Source: Pirellulales bacterium (GTDB lineage Bacteria > Planctomycetota > Planctomycetia > Pirellulales > JAEUIK01). From it: a stretch of DNA of 33,582 nt. Positions within the stretch are counted from its first letter, which is position 1. Every line of letters begins with the position of its first letter. Where the stretch lies: the NCBI GenBank assembly GCA_019694455.1, contig JAIBBY010000052.1, positions 1-33,582 on the forward strand. Reading direction: 5' to 3'. This document shows, in pieces, positions 22,486-31,285 of this stretch. Made by a program: the position numbers and the translations under genes. Under the pieces are notes generated by a model. It saw only the letters and a list, made by a program, of their open reading frames with translations. It was not told the DNA's origin and ran no database searches.

Positions 22486-25170
22486 ATGAAGAAGCTGATT
22501 CTGACCGCCTTTGCCTGTCTTTCGATTTTCGCCTGGCAACCTGCCTCGGCTTGGGCCGACGACGCCAAGCCCGACTCCAAAACCGAGGAGAAGGACGAAA
22601 AGGGCAAGGACGAGGAAAAGAAAGACAAGTATCCTCCGTTCGCCGAAGTGACCAAGGAGGCCAAGGCATCGGCCGACGGCAGCCTCATTAAGATGTGGCA
22701 AAAGGGGGAACACCTCTTCGCCGAGATCGGCTCGGGGCAACTCGATCGCGACTTCATCGTGCTCATCTCCATCGCCCGCGGCATTGGCGAGGGCCCGATC
22801 TTAGGCGGCATGACCTGGGGATTTGGCGACGATTGGTTGTGGCAGTTCCGCAAAGTCGACGACAAGATTCACATCGTCCGCCGCAATGTGCGCTTCACCG
22901 CCGACAAAGGCAGCCCCGAAGAACGCGCCGTCAAGCTCGCCTACACCGATAGCGTGTTGTTCAGTTTGCCCATCGTCACCAAAGGCCCTGCGGGCGGATC
23001 GGTCGTCGATCTCGGTCAGGTCTTCATGAGCGACCTGCCGCAGATCTCCAGCGTGCTGCCCGGCTTCGCGTTCGCCGCCAACAAATCGAATTGGGAGGCG
23101 ATCAAGGGCTTCAAAGACAACATGGAGATTCAAATCGCCGCCACCTATGCTTCCGGCGGCAATATGAGCTTCGACACTGTCGCCGATAGCCGCGGCGTGA
23201 CCATCGGCATTCACTACTCCATCAGCTTGTTGCCGGAAAATGGCTACAAGCCGCGTTTGGCCGATGACCGCGTGGGCTATTTCCTCACGGTGCTCAAGGA
23301 CTACTCCAAGAAAGGCGATGACGATCAGTTTGTCCGCTACATCAATCGCTGGAAATTGGAGAAGGCCGATTCGTCCGCCGATGTGTCCCCCCCCAAGGAG
23401 CCCATCCGCTTTTACATCGAAAAGACGGTCCCCTATCAGTACCGCAAGCCCATCCACGATGGCATCTTGGAATGGAACAAGGCGTTTGAGAAGGCGGGCT
23501 TTGTCGACGCGATTCACGTCATTCAGCAGCGCGACGAAGACACCTGGGATCCGGAAGACATCAACTACAACACCTTCCGCTGGATCACCTCGTCGGCCGG
23601 CTTTGCCATGGGCCCCAGCCGCGTCAATCCGACCAACGGCCAAATCCTCGACGCCGACATCATCTTCGACGCCGACTTCATTCGCTTCTGGCGCGACGAG
23701 TACGAGCTCTTTTCGCCTGACGTCGTCTCGCGCGTGACGGGCGGAGCGTTCGATCTGCATAGCTACGAAGAGGAAATGAAGAAGGTGCCGCCGCATCTGC
23801 GCCATGCCTACACCTGCCGCTGCGAACTGCACAACGGCATCTCCCGCGAGTTGGCGCTCGGCTCGGCCGCCATCACCGCCATGGAAGGCGCCGAAGGCAA
23901 GGAGATGCAAGAAAAGATGGTCATGCAGGGGCTGAAAGAAGTCACCATGCACGAGGTCGGGCACACCCTTGGCCTGCGGCACAACTTCAAATCCAGCACC
24001 CTCTACACCCTGGAAGATGTCAACGACCCCGAAAAGACCAAGACCACCGGGCTCACCGGCTCGGTCATGGATTACACCCCCGCCAATATCCAACCCAAGG
24101 GCGCCAAACAGGGGGACTACTTCTCCGGCACGGTTGGCCCCTATGACGTCTGGGCCATTGAGTATGGGTACAAGTCGCTGTCGGGCGGAACCGAGGGCGA
24201 AGAGGCCGAGCTGCGCAAGATCGCCGCGCGTTGCGCCGCCCCAGAACTGGCCTACGCCACCGACGAGGACACCCGCGGCATCGACCCCGATCCGCTCGTC
24301 AACCGTTATGACCTGGGCAAGGACCCGCTCGAATACGCCAAGCTGCGCAGCAAGCTGATCGGCGATCTATGGCCGACGTTGGTCGAAAAGACATCCAAAG
24401 ACGGCGAGGGGTACCAGCGGGTAACCCAGGCCTTTGGTGTCTTGCTGCGACAGTACGGCCTGGCCAACTTCTTCGCCTCTCGTTTCGTCGGCGGCGTGAA
24501 CGTCAATCGCGACCATAAGGGAGATCCCAACGGCCGCGCCCCGTTCACCATTGTGCCGGTCGAAAAACAACGCGAGGCGCTGGCCCTGCTCGAAACGCAA
24601 GTCTTCAACGACAAGCCGTTCCAATTTCCACCGGAACTGTATAACCATCTGGCCACTTCGCGCTGGAGCCACTGGGGAACTAATGAGCCCCTGCGCGTCG
24701 ACTTCGCGGTTCATGAGGTGATCGGCATGTGGCAAGAGTTGATCTTGTCCAAGCTCATGTCGTCGCTCACGCTCGAGCGCGTACACGACGCCGAACTCAA
24801 GGTGGCCGCCGACCAGGACGCGCTCACCACCGTCGAACTGCTGGATCGATTGACCAAGGCGATTTTCGCCGAGGTCGACGCGTTGCCTGCGGGCGAGTTC
24901 ACCCCGCGCAAGCCGGCGATCAGCAGCCTGCGCCGCAATCTGCAGCGCAAGTACCTGACGCAGCTTGCCGACCTGGCGATGGGCAACTCCTTTGCTCCCG
25001 CCGATTGCCAGACCGTGGCCTACGCGCAGCTTGGTTCGCTGCAGGAGCGAATCAACAAACTGATCGAGGGGGGCGCCAAGCTCGATCCCTACAGCCAGGC
25101 CCATCTCAAGGAAACCTCGGCGCGGATCAAGAAGGTGCTGGAAGCTCAGCTAGAGCTGCCTCGCGCCTAG
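22486..25170 (+). CDS. Secreted zinc-dependent metalloprotease (DUF5117/DUF4953 type)
   Basis: The product is 894 residues. A signal peptide (LILTAFACLSIFAWQPASAWA) precedes a Lys/Glu/Asp-rich linker (about 27-48). A DUF5117-like beta domain follows (about 60-300). The metalloprotease core has HEVGHTLGLRH (His489, Glu490, His493, His499), a metzincin zinc site, and the Met-turn in SVMDYTP (Met528). The C-terminal DUF4953-like region is helical. The three His bind zinc and Glu490 is the general base. The family is common in Planctomycetes and Bacteroidetes; its substrates are unknown. The ATG at 22486 starts a clear signal peptide, with only a weak ribosome site. A perfect terminator follows. 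Confidence 0.88.
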   Translation: MKKLILTAFACLSIFAWQPASAWADDAKPDSKTEEKDEKGKDEEKKDKYPPFAEVTKEAKASADGSLIKMWQKGEHLFAEIGSGQLDRDFIVLISIARGIGEGPILGGMTWGFGDDWLWQFRKVDDKIHIVRRNVRFTADKGSPEERAVKLAYTDSVLFSLPIVTKGPAGGSVVDLGQVFMSDLPQISSVLPGFAFAANKSNWEAIKGFKDNMEIQIAATYASGGNMSFDTVADSRGVTIGIHYSISLLPENGYKPRLADDRVGYFLTVLKDYSKKGDDDQFVRYINRWKLEKADSSADVSPPKEPIRFYIEKTVPYQYRKPIHDGILEWNKAFEKAGFVDAIHVIQQRDEDTWDPEDINYNTFRWITSSAGFAMGPSRVNPTNGQILDADIIFDADFIRFWRDEYELFSPDVVSRVTGGAFDLHSYEEEMKKVPPHLRHAYTCRCELHNGISRELALGSAAITAMEGAEGKEMQEKMVMQGLKEVTMHEVGHTLGLRHNFKSSTLYTLEDVNDPEKTKTTGLTGSVMDYTPANIQPKGAKQGDYFSGTVGPYDVWAIEYGYKSLSGGTEGEEAELRKIAARCAAPELAYATDEDTRGIDPDPLVNRYDLGKDPLEYAKLRSKLIGDLWPTLVEKTSKDGEGYQRVTQAFGVLLRQYGLANFFASRFVGGVNVNRDHKGDPNGRAPFTIVPVEKQREALALLETQVFNDKPFQFPPELYNHLATSRWSHWGTNEPLRVDFAVHEVIGMWQELILSKLMSSLTLERVHDAELKVAADQDALTTVELLDRLTKAIFAEVDALPAGEFTPRKPAISSLRRNLQRKYLTQLADLAMGNSFAPADCQTVAYAQLGSLQERINKLIEGGAKLDPYSQAHLKETSARIKKVLEAQLELPRA

Positions 25171-25195
25171 CGCCATTTGTGAATACCTAAATCTC

Positions 25196-25231
25196 AAAAG
25201 AGCCTCCGGACTCGCGCCGGAGGCTCTTTTT
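25196..25231. terminator. Bidirectional intrinsic terminator
   Basis: AAAAGAGCCTCCGG (25196-25209) and CCGGAGGCTCTTTT (25217-25230) form a perfect 14-bp stem with a 7-base loop, ending in TTTTT on plus and TTTT on minus. It separates the convergent protease and Spy-like genes and should stop transcription from both sides. Confidence 0.9.
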
Positions 25232-25265
25232 GTTGTGATGTCAGGCAGGGCGCCACGACCGCGGG

Positions 25266-25907
25266 TTACTCCGCGCGGCGATTTCTTCCTCGCCGCTCGA
25301 ACCGAATCTCCCCCTCAAACTTCGCGCCCTGCAATTCCTGCCACTTGGCCTTTTGATCGGTGGTGAGCACCGCATCCAGCTTCTTGCGCGTCTCGTCGCG
25401 CGCCGCGCGAAACTTCTCGCGCGCTTGCTCGCGATTTCCCTCTTCGCGCAAGGCCCGCATCGCCTCGCGCCCCGCCTCCAGCGCGGCGCTCACCTGCGAC
25501 TTTTGCTCGTCCGTCAGCGCGAGCGCCTCCGCCACGTCGGCGTCGGCCAGCGCGTAGGTCCCTTGCTGCTGCCAGCCAATCTGCTGCAAACGCTTGACTT
25601 GTTCTTCGTTCAGAATCTTGGCCAGCGACTCGCGCGTCGCCTTGGCTCGCTCCTCCCATTTGGCGCGCCGCTCATCTCCGCTAAGTTCTCGCAGCTCCTG
25701 CATTGACTCGCGTCGCTTGGTCGACAACTCCTCGATCGCCGTCCGCTGCTGGTCGGTGATCTTTAGCTCGCTGCGCACCGAGTCTTGCGAGAGCAGCATC
25801 AATCGATCCCCCCCCACGCCGCCGATGCCGCCCGGCCCCTGGGCCAGGCTCAAACCAGTCGCAGTCGCCAGTGCGAACGCTGCAAAAACCAAAATGCGAG
25901 GCCTCAT
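25266..25907 (-). CDS. Periplasmic Spy/CpxP-like helical protein
   Basis: The product is 213 residues. A signal peptide (ILVFAAFALATATGLSLAQG) is followed by a Gly-rich spacer and a long, charged helical protein. Two repeats resemble the LTxxQ segments of Spy/CpxP: LKITDQQRTAIEELSTKRRE (about 47-67) and LALTDEQKSQVSAALEAGRE, with a third partial one near VLTTDQKAKWQEL. Spy and CpxP are periplasmic chaperones or stress sensors; planctomycetes have many such proteins of unknown role. AGGAG eight bases before the ATG at 25907 supports the start. It faces the protease gene across a shared terminator, so it may be a substrate or partner, though this is only inferred. Confidence 0.75.
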   Translation of the reverse strand: MRPRILVFAAFALATATGLSLAQGPGGIGGVGGDRLMLLSQDSVRSELKITDQQRTAIEELSTKRRESMQELRELSGDERRAKWEERAKATRESLAKILNEEQVKRLQQIGWQQQGTYALADADVAEALALTDEQKSQVSAALEAGREAMRALREEGNREQAREKFRAARDETRKKLDAVLTTDQKAKWQELQGAKFEGEIRFERRGRNRRAE

Positions 25908-26096
25908 GTCAAAAACTCCTGCAATGGGGAGATCGGCGCGCCAACGGCGCGTGCCCGCTATCTGCTCTTAAACCACTCTCCCGGTCAATAGTTCCGCGGC
26001 GCCCGCGCGAATTGCTCGAAATGCGTTCCCCAATCGGCTAACCTGCGGAGCAACGATTCACCAAAACTCCAACTTCAGCCAGCAATAGGTGCAGCC

Positions 26097-26957
26097 ATGC
26101 AAGAGGAACTCATCAACTTTCTGCCCAAGAGCGATTTCTCGCGCCGCGATTTCGTCGTCACCACGCTGGCCACCGGCTTTGCCTTGGCGGTGCGTCCCGT
26201 GTCGGCCGCCACCATCACCACCGACAGTAATGGCCTCGTGGCGGGCGAAGTGAAGATCCCGGTTGCCGACGGCGAAATCCCCGCCTATCGGGCCATGCCC
26301 GCCAGTGGCGCATCGTTCCCGGTCGTGCTCGTCGTGCAGGAGATTTTCGGCGTCCACGAACACATCAAGGATATCTGCCGTCGATTTGCCAAACTCGGCT
26401 ATTTGGCCATCGCGCCAGAGCTTTACGCGCGGCAGGGAGATGTCTCCAAAATCTCCAACATTCAAAAGGTCGTTTCCGAAGTCGTGTCCAAGGTGCCCGA
26501 CGCGCAAGTCATGTCCGATCTCGACGCCGCCGTGGCCTGGGCCGCGAAGAACCAGGGAGACGTCAGCCGACTCGGCATCACCGGCTTTTGTTGGGGCGGC
26601 CGGATCGTCTGGCTCTATGCCGCCCACAATCCCCAGCTCAAGGCGGGCGTGGCCTGGTACGGCCGCCTGGTCGGCCAGAGCGACGAGTTGCATCCCAAGC
26701 ATCCGCTGGAGATTGCCGCCGACCTCAAGGCCCCGGTGCTGGGGCTGTACGGCGAGGCCGATGGCGGCATCCCGGTGGAGACGGTCGAGAAAATGCGCGC
26801 CGCCCTCAAGGCCGCCAACCAGCCGTCGGAGATTGTGCTGTATCCCAAAACGCAGCACGGCTTCCACGCCGATTATCGACCGAGCTACCATCCCGAGAAC
26901 GCCGCCGATGGCTGGAAGCGTTTGCAGGAATGGTTCAAAAAGCACGGCGCCGCGTAA
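26097..26957 (+). CDS. Dienelactone hydrolase family protein with Tat signal
   Basis: The product is 286 residues. The N-terminus carries a twin-arginine motif (SRRDF, 15-19) and a hydrophobic stretch ([13 protein letters not shown]) ending near VSAA, so it is probably exported folded by the Tat pathway. The alpha/beta hydrolase core has the dienelactone hydrolase triad: Cys165 in GFCWGG, Asp222 in GEADGG, and His254 in QHGFHAD. DLH enzymes open dienelactones in chloroaromatic breakdown, but most homologues act on unknown esters. It lies 117 bases upstream of glcD on the same strand, which suggests but does not show a link. The start at 26097 is chosen for the Tat motif. Confidence 0.85.
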   Translation: MQEELINFLPKSDFSRRDFVVTTLATGFALAVRPVSAATITTDSNGLVAGEVKIPVADGEIPAYRAMPASGASFPVVLVVQEIFGVHEHIKDICRRFAKLGYLAIAPELYARQGDVSKISNIQKVVSEVVSKVPDAQVMSDLDAAVAWAAKNQGDVSRLGITGFCWGGRIVWLYAAHNPQLKAGVAWYGRLVGQSDELHPKHPLEIAADLKAPVLGLYGEADGGIPVETVEKMRAALKAANQPSEIVLYPKTQHGFHADYRPSYHPENAADGWKRLQEWFKKHGAA

Positions 26958-26995
26958 GCGCGCGGCAGCCCCTCGGAAGCGTCGGCCACTGCCGA

Positions 26996-27001
26996 TATAA
27001 T
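26996..27001 (+). promoter_or_regulatory. Consensus -10 box of the glcDE operon
   Basis: TATAAT (26996-27001), a perfect -10 hexamer in the context CCGATATAATTACG, lies about 70 bases before the glcD start. The -35 region (TCGGAA, 26973-26978) is weak. Confidence 0.5.
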
Positions 27002-27074
27002 TACGCGACAACCATTGCCGCCGCGCGCGACGCTCGCGCGCAGCCGATATGCCCGCTAGCCGAGCCGCCGCACC

Positions 27075-28514
27075 GTGATCGCCACGCGACTTCCCACCTT
27101 GATCGCCGACTTGCGCCGCGTCGCGGGCGACGACGGCGTGCTGGCCAATCACTCCGAGATGCTCGTCTACGAGTGCGATGGCTTTGTCATCGAAAAGAAC
27201 TGTCCCGATGTGGTCGTCTTTCCCCGCACCGCGCAGCAAGTAGCGGCCATCGTTCAGCTTGGCAACGAGTACGATGTGCCGGTGTTGCCACGCGGCGCCG
27301 GCACCAGCCTGGCGGGCGGTTGCCTACCGGTGGGTGGCGGCATCATGGTCGTCCTCACCCGCATGAAGCGGATTGTCGAAATCAATCTCCGCGACCGCTA
27401 TGCCGTGGTCGAACCGGGCGTGGTCAACATCTGGCTCACCAAGGCGCTCGCCGGCGCCGGATTTCATTATGCCCCCGATCCGTCCAGCCAAGGCGCCTGC
27501 ACCATCGGCGGCAACCTGGCAACCAACTCCGGCGGACCGCACACCCTCAAGTACGGCGTGACCGTCAATCATGTGTTGGGGCTGGAGGCGGTGCTGGCCG
27601 ATGGGTCGATCGTCGAGATTGGCGGCCCGGCCGAAGACTCCCCCGGCCTGGACCTCACCGGCGTGATGGTCGGCAGCGAAGGCACGTTGGCGATCGCCAC
27701 CAAGATCTGGGTTCGCATCACCCGCGATCCGCAAGGCTATCGCACGCTGCTCGGCATTTTCGAATCGGTTGACGACGCCACCAACGCCATTAGCGCGATC
27801 ATCGGCGCCGGCATCGTGCCGGCGGCGCTGGAGATGATGGACCAAGGCATTCTGGTCGCGCTCGAAGAGGCGTTCCAATTTGGTTTTCCGCTCGACGCGC
27901 AGGCCATTCTGCTGATCGAGGTCGATGGCCTGGAGGCCGGGCTAGACGCCCAGCGCGACCAGATCATCGAGCTTTGCCAACGCAGCGGCGCCCGCGAAGT
28001 GCGTCAGGCTCGCGATGCCGCGGAGCGGCAAAAGCTGTGGAAGTGCCGCAAGCAGGCGTTCGGCGCCGTTGGTCGCTTGAGCCCCAGCTATTGCACGCAA
28101 GACGGCGTGGTCCCACGGACTAAACTGCCCCACATGCTACGGCGGATTTATCAGATCGGCGAGAAGCACGACATCAAGGTGGTGAACGTGTTTCATGCCG
28201 GCGACGGCAACCTGCATCCCATTCTGCTGTTCGACGAGCGCGACGCCGCTCAGGTCAAGCGGGTGCTGAAGGCCAGCGAGGAAATTCTCGACGAGTGCAT
28301 CGCCTGCGGCGGCAGCGTGACCGGCGAGCATGGCATTGGCGTTGAGAAGATCGAATTCATGTCCAAGCTCTTCGCGCCCGAAGACCTGGAGGTCATGGAG
28401 CGCCTGCGGCTGGCCTTCAATCCCGCGGGGCGCCTCAGCCCGCACAAAATGCTCCCCACCGCCGGCGCCTGCGGCATGGAACAACATCATCCCGGGCGGC
28501 GCGCCGCCGTTTGA
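27075..28514 (+). CDS. glcD: Glycolate oxidase FAD subunit GlcD
   Basis: The product is 479 residues, an FAD-linked oxidase of the VAO fold. FAD-binding segments are LPRGAGTSLAGGCLPVGGG (75-93 region) and GGNLATNSGGPHTLKYG; the C-terminal cap ends with VFHAGDGNLHPILL and GSVTGEHGIGVEK, typical of GlcD/D-lactate dehydrogenase. GlcD oxidises glycolate to glyoxylate and passes electrons to GlcE/GlcF and the quinone pool. The GTG at 27075 matches the family start. It is followed by glcE with a 4-base overlap (TTGA), then glcF. D-lactate dehydrogenase subunits look similar, but the DEF set favours glycolate. Confidence 0.92.
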   Translation: MIATRLPTLIADLRRVAGDDGVLANHSEMLVYECDGFVIEKNCPDVVVFPRTAQQVAAIVQLGNEYDVPVLPRGAGTSLAGGCLPVGGGIMVVLTRMKRIVEINLRDRYAVVEPGVVNIWLTKALAGAGFHYAPDPSSQGACTIGGNLATNSGGPHTLKYGVTVNHVLGLEAVLADGSIVEIGGPAEDSPGLDLTGVMVGSEGTLAIATKIWVRITRDPQGYRTLLGIFESVDDATNAISAIIGAGIVPAALEMMDQGILVALEEAFQFGFPLDAQAILLIEVDGLEAGLDAQRDQIIELCQRSGAREVRQARDAAERQKLWKCRKQAFGAVGRLSPSYCTQDGVVPRTKLPHMLRRIYQIGEKHDIKVVNVFHAGDGNLHPILLFDERDAAQVKRVLKASEEILDECIACGGSVTGEHGIGVEKIEFMSKLFAPEDLEVMERLRLAFNPAGRLSPHKMLPTAGACGMEQHHPGRRAAV

Positions 28515-29764
28515 CGAAAGGCGACACTCGCTTGAGCGCGGTCAGCGACAGCCTACCAATCACCGAGACAGCCACGCCAGAAACGCAGGCCGACGTGGCG
28601 CAAGCGCTGCGCGACGCCTACGCCGCGCGCCGCGCCGTCTACCCCCTCGGCGGCGGCACGAGCCTCGATTACGGACTCGCGCCCAAGCAACCCGGCCTCG
28701 GACTGTCGCTTGGCGCCTTGCAGCGCGTGATCGACTACCCCTCGCGCGATTTGACAATCACCGTCGAAGCCGGCATCACCATCGCCGAACTGACCGCCGC
28801 GATGGCCGCCGAAGGTCAGCAGTTGCCGATCGACCTGCCACACGCCCAGGTCGCCACGCTCGGCGGCGCCATCGCCACCAATTGGAGCGGCGCCAGGCGC
28901 TATGGCTACGGAACCCTGCGCGATTACATCATCGGCATCAGCGCCGTCGATGGCCGCGGCACGCCCTTCAAGGCGGGCGGCCGGGTCGTCAAGAACGTCG
29001 CCGGATACGACTTTTGCAAATTGCTCACCGGTTCGCTGGGCACGCTCAGCGTGATCACACAGGTGACGCTCAAGGCCAAGCCCCGGCCCCAGCGATCAGC
29101 CTTCGCCGTCGCCGCGGTAAACAATCTAGCCGCGGCCAGTGCGCTGCTCGACGCCTTGGCCAGTTCCGCCACCACCCCCGTGGCGATCGAACTGATCGCC
29201 GGCATCGCCTGGAGCGACATCTCGGGCGAGCTACTGCCTGCGGGCGATCTGCGCATCGTGGTGGGCCTGGAAGGGACAGCCGCCGAAGTCGATTGGATGC
29301 GCGAGCAACTCGCCCGCGAGTGGCAGCCGCTCGGTCAATCGCCCGAGTTCATCACCGCCGATCTGCAGGTAAGCGCGCTATGGACCGCGCTCAACGACTT
29401 TTCATCCGGTCCGTCGGAGCTAACGGTCAAAATCAATGTGCTCCCCAGCCGCGCGGCCGAACTGGTCGGCGTCGTGCGCGAACTCGATGCCACGGCGTCG
29501 ATTCAGGCGCACGCGGGCAATGGCATCGTGCTGGCGCGGTTCAACGAGCTTCCACCCGGCGGCATGCTCGCCACGATGGTCAAGCGACTGCAACCGGCGG
29601 CGCGCGCCGCCGGCGGCAGCGCGGTGATCCTCAGCGCCAATAGCGGAGAGCGCACCGCGCAGGCGGTTTGGGGATCGCCGGCCGCCGACTGGCCCCTGAT
29701 GCGCGCCGTAAAAAAGCAGTTCGATCCCCACAACATTCTCAATCCCGGTCGCTTCGTCTACTAG
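28511..29764 (+). CDS. glcE: Glycolate oxidase FAD-binding subunit GlcE
   Basis: The product is about 410-417 residues, a shorter FAD-binding paralogue of GlcD. Seen: YPLGGGTSLDYGL and LGGAIATNWSGARRYGYG for FAD binding, and AGGRVVKNVAGYDFCKLLTGSLGTL, highly typical of GlcE, with the closing KKQFDPHNILNPGRFV. The start is a TTG: either at 28511, overlapping the glcD stop (TTGA), or at 28532, which has AAAGG ten bases upstream. I give the longer form; the shorter one loses seven residues and is equally possible. The overlap implies co-translation with glcD. Confidence 0.9.
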   Translation: MTKGDTRLSAVSDSLPITETATPETQADVAQALRDAYAARRAVYPLGGGTSLDYGLAPKQPGLGLSLGALQRVIDYPSRDLTITVEAGITIAELTAAMAAEGQQLPIDLPHAQVATLGGAIATNWSGARRYGYGTLRDYIIGISAVDGRGTPFKAGGRVVKNVAGYDFCKLLTGSLGTLSVITQVTLKAKPRPQRSAFAVAAVNNLAAASALLDALASSATTPVAIELIAGIAWSDISGELLPAGDLRIVVGLEGTAAEVDWMREQLAREWQPLGQSPEFITADLQVSALWTALNDFSSGPSELTVKINVLPSRAAELVGVVRELDATASIQAHAGNGIVLARFNELPPGGMLATMVKRLQPAARAAGGSAVILSANSGERTAQAVWGSPAADWPLMRAVKKQFDPHNILNPGRFVY

Positions 29765-29787
29765 CGCGCGGCTAGTCCGTAGCAGCC

Positions 29788-29817
29788 CTGACGAGCGCGA
29801 CTTGCCTGCGGTATGCT
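29788..29817 (+). promoter_or_regulatory. Promoter of glcF, probably leaderless
   Basis: CTGACG (29788-29793), an 18-base spacer and TATGCT (29812-29817) stand seven bases before the ATG at 29825. The hexamers, spacer length and the string GCGGTATGCTGA are shared with the promoter at 773-802. Confidence 0.5.
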
Positions 29818-29824
29818 GAATGTC

Positions 29825-31219
29825 ATGAGCAGCACCTTGGAGAAGAAATCGAGCCGGCCCGCCGACGCGCCAGGCGTCACGCCAACTCCTTCGTCGGTCG
29901 ATGCTCATCCCGAGCGACAGGCCGCCGCAATCGCTGCCCAAAATCCCGGCGCCGGCATCGACTACGAACTGTTTCTCGACTGCGTGCATTGCGGCTTGTG
30001 TACTTCCGCCTGCCCAACCTACCTTGAGTTGGGCGACGAAAACGACAGCCCGCGCGGCCGCATCTATCTCATGCGCGCAGTGACCGATGGCAAGTTGCCC
30101 CTCACCCAACAGGTGAAGGGGCACCTCGATCTCTGCCTCGACTGCCGCGCCTGCGAGACCGCCTGCCCCTCGGGCGTGCAATACGGCAAATTGATCGAGC
30201 CCTTCCGCGTGGCCATGGAACAACTGGATAGCGCCCCCAAGAGCGGCGATTGGTTCCATCGCTGGGTCCTCTTTGGGATGTTCCCCTACCCCAATCGCAT
30301 GCGCCAAGCCTTGGCGCCGGCGCGCGTGGCCGAGCGGCTGGGGCTGATCCGCTTTGCCGAGCGCACCGGGATGTTGCGGTTGTTGCCCGCGCGGCTGCGG
30401 CAACTTGTGCAAATGTTGCCGCCACCCGGCAAGCATGAGAAGCAACTGCCCGAGTTTCTGCCGGCGATTGGCCGCCGCCGGGCGCGCGTCGCGCTGTTCA
30501 CTGGGTGCGTCGCCGACGTGATGTTCCGCGGCACACATTGGGCCACCGCGCGGGTGCTCCAACAAAACGGCTGCGATGTCGTTGTGCCGCGCTCGCAGGT
30601 GTGCTGCGGCGCCATCCACTACCATGCCGGCGCTGCCGATCCCGCGCGCCAACTTGCCGACGTCAATCTCGCCGCGCTCGATCCCGCCGGCGTCGACGCC
30701 ATCGTGGTGAATGTCGCCGGTTGCGGATCGATGCTCAAGGACTACGGCCATCACTGGGACGATGCCCGCCAACCGGAGCGCGAGGCGTTTGCCCACAAGG
30801 TGCGCGATATCAACGAATTCTTGGATAGTCTCGGCCTCATCACACCAGAACATTCCATCGACCTGACCGCCACTTACCACGATGCTTGCCACTTAGGGCA
30901 CGCCCAAAAGATCCGCGAGGCGCCGCGGCGCCTGCTGTCCGCCGTACCGGGCCTCCGACTTGTCGACTTGCCAGAAACCGAAGTCTGCTGCGGCGCGGCC
31001 GGAACCTACAATCTCACCCAGCCCGAGATGGCTGGTCGCCTCAGCCGTCGCAAGCTGGACAACATCCTCAAGACTGGCGCCAGCGCCGTGCTCACCGCCA
31101 ACGCCGGTTGCCTGTTGCAGATCGCCCGCGAGGCGCGCGCCCAGGGACACCCGCTGTGGATCGCGCACCCGATGGACTTGCTCGATCTGGCCTATCGCGG
31201 TGAAAAGCCGCCGGTGTAG
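29825..31219 (+). CDS. glcF: Glycolate oxidase iron-sulfur subunit GlcF
   Basis: The protein is 464 residues. Two ferredoxin-type 4Fe-4S motifs are present: CVHCGLCTSACP (Cys53, 56, 59, 63) and CLDCRACETACP (Cys104, 107, 110, 114). Two CCG domains follow: one with GCVADVMF and VCCGAIHYHAG, the other with DACHLGHAQ and VCCGAAGTYN. GlcF carries electrons from GlcD/GlcE to the membrane quinone. The N-terminus (1-45) is Ser/Pro/Ala-rich and longer than usual. The ATG at 29825 is preferred over one at 29813, which lies inside the -10 box. It is the third gene of the glcDEF group but has its own promoter, so its level may be set separately. Confidence 0.92.
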   Translation: MSSTLEKKSSRPADAPGVTPTPSSVDAHPERQAAAIAAQNPGAGIDYELFLDCVHCGLCTSACPTYLELGDENDSPRGRIYLMRAVTDGKLPLTQQVKGHLDLCLDCRACETACPSGVQYGKLIEPFRVAMEQLDSAPKSGDWFHRWVLFGMFPYPNRMRQALAPARVAERLGLIRFAERTGMLRLLPARLRQLVQMLPPPGKHEKQLPEFLPAIGRRRARVALFTGCVADVMFRGTHWATARVLQQNGCDVVVPRSQVCCGAIHYHAGAADPARQLADVNLAALDPAGVDAIVVNVAGCGSMLKDYGHHWDDARQPEREAFAHKVRDINEFLDSLGLITPEHSIDLTATYHDACHLGHAQKIREAPRRLLSAVPGLRLVDLPETEVCCGAAGTYNLTQPEMAGRLSRRKLDNILKTGASAVLTANAGCLLQIAREARAQGHPLWIAHPMDLLDLAYRGEKPPV

Positions 31220-31234
31220 ACGGCAAGCGCGTTC

Positions 31235-31250
31235 GCGCGTCGTGACGCGC
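31235..31250. terminator. Possible terminator between glcF and the CorA-like gene
   Basis: GCGCGT (31235-31240), a CGTG loop and ACGCGC (31245-31250) form a short GC-rich hairpin followed by TGTTCCGTTT on plus. It lies between convergent genes. The T tract is poor, so the call is weak. Confidence 0.3.
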
Positions 31251-31285
31251 TGTTCCGTTTCAAGATCGCGCGTTGCCGCGGATAC

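Noticed and set aside
22801..24093. A 430-codon minus-strand frame
   Set aside because: Antisense to the metalloprotease; composition typical of the reverse frame of high-GC coding DNA.
26058..27239. A 393-codon minus-strand frame
   Set aside because: Antisense to the dienelactone hydrolase and glcD start, whose motifs are clear.
29420..30892. A 490-codon minus-strand frame
   Set aside because: Antisense to glcE and glcF; His/Gly/Ala-rich without a domain.
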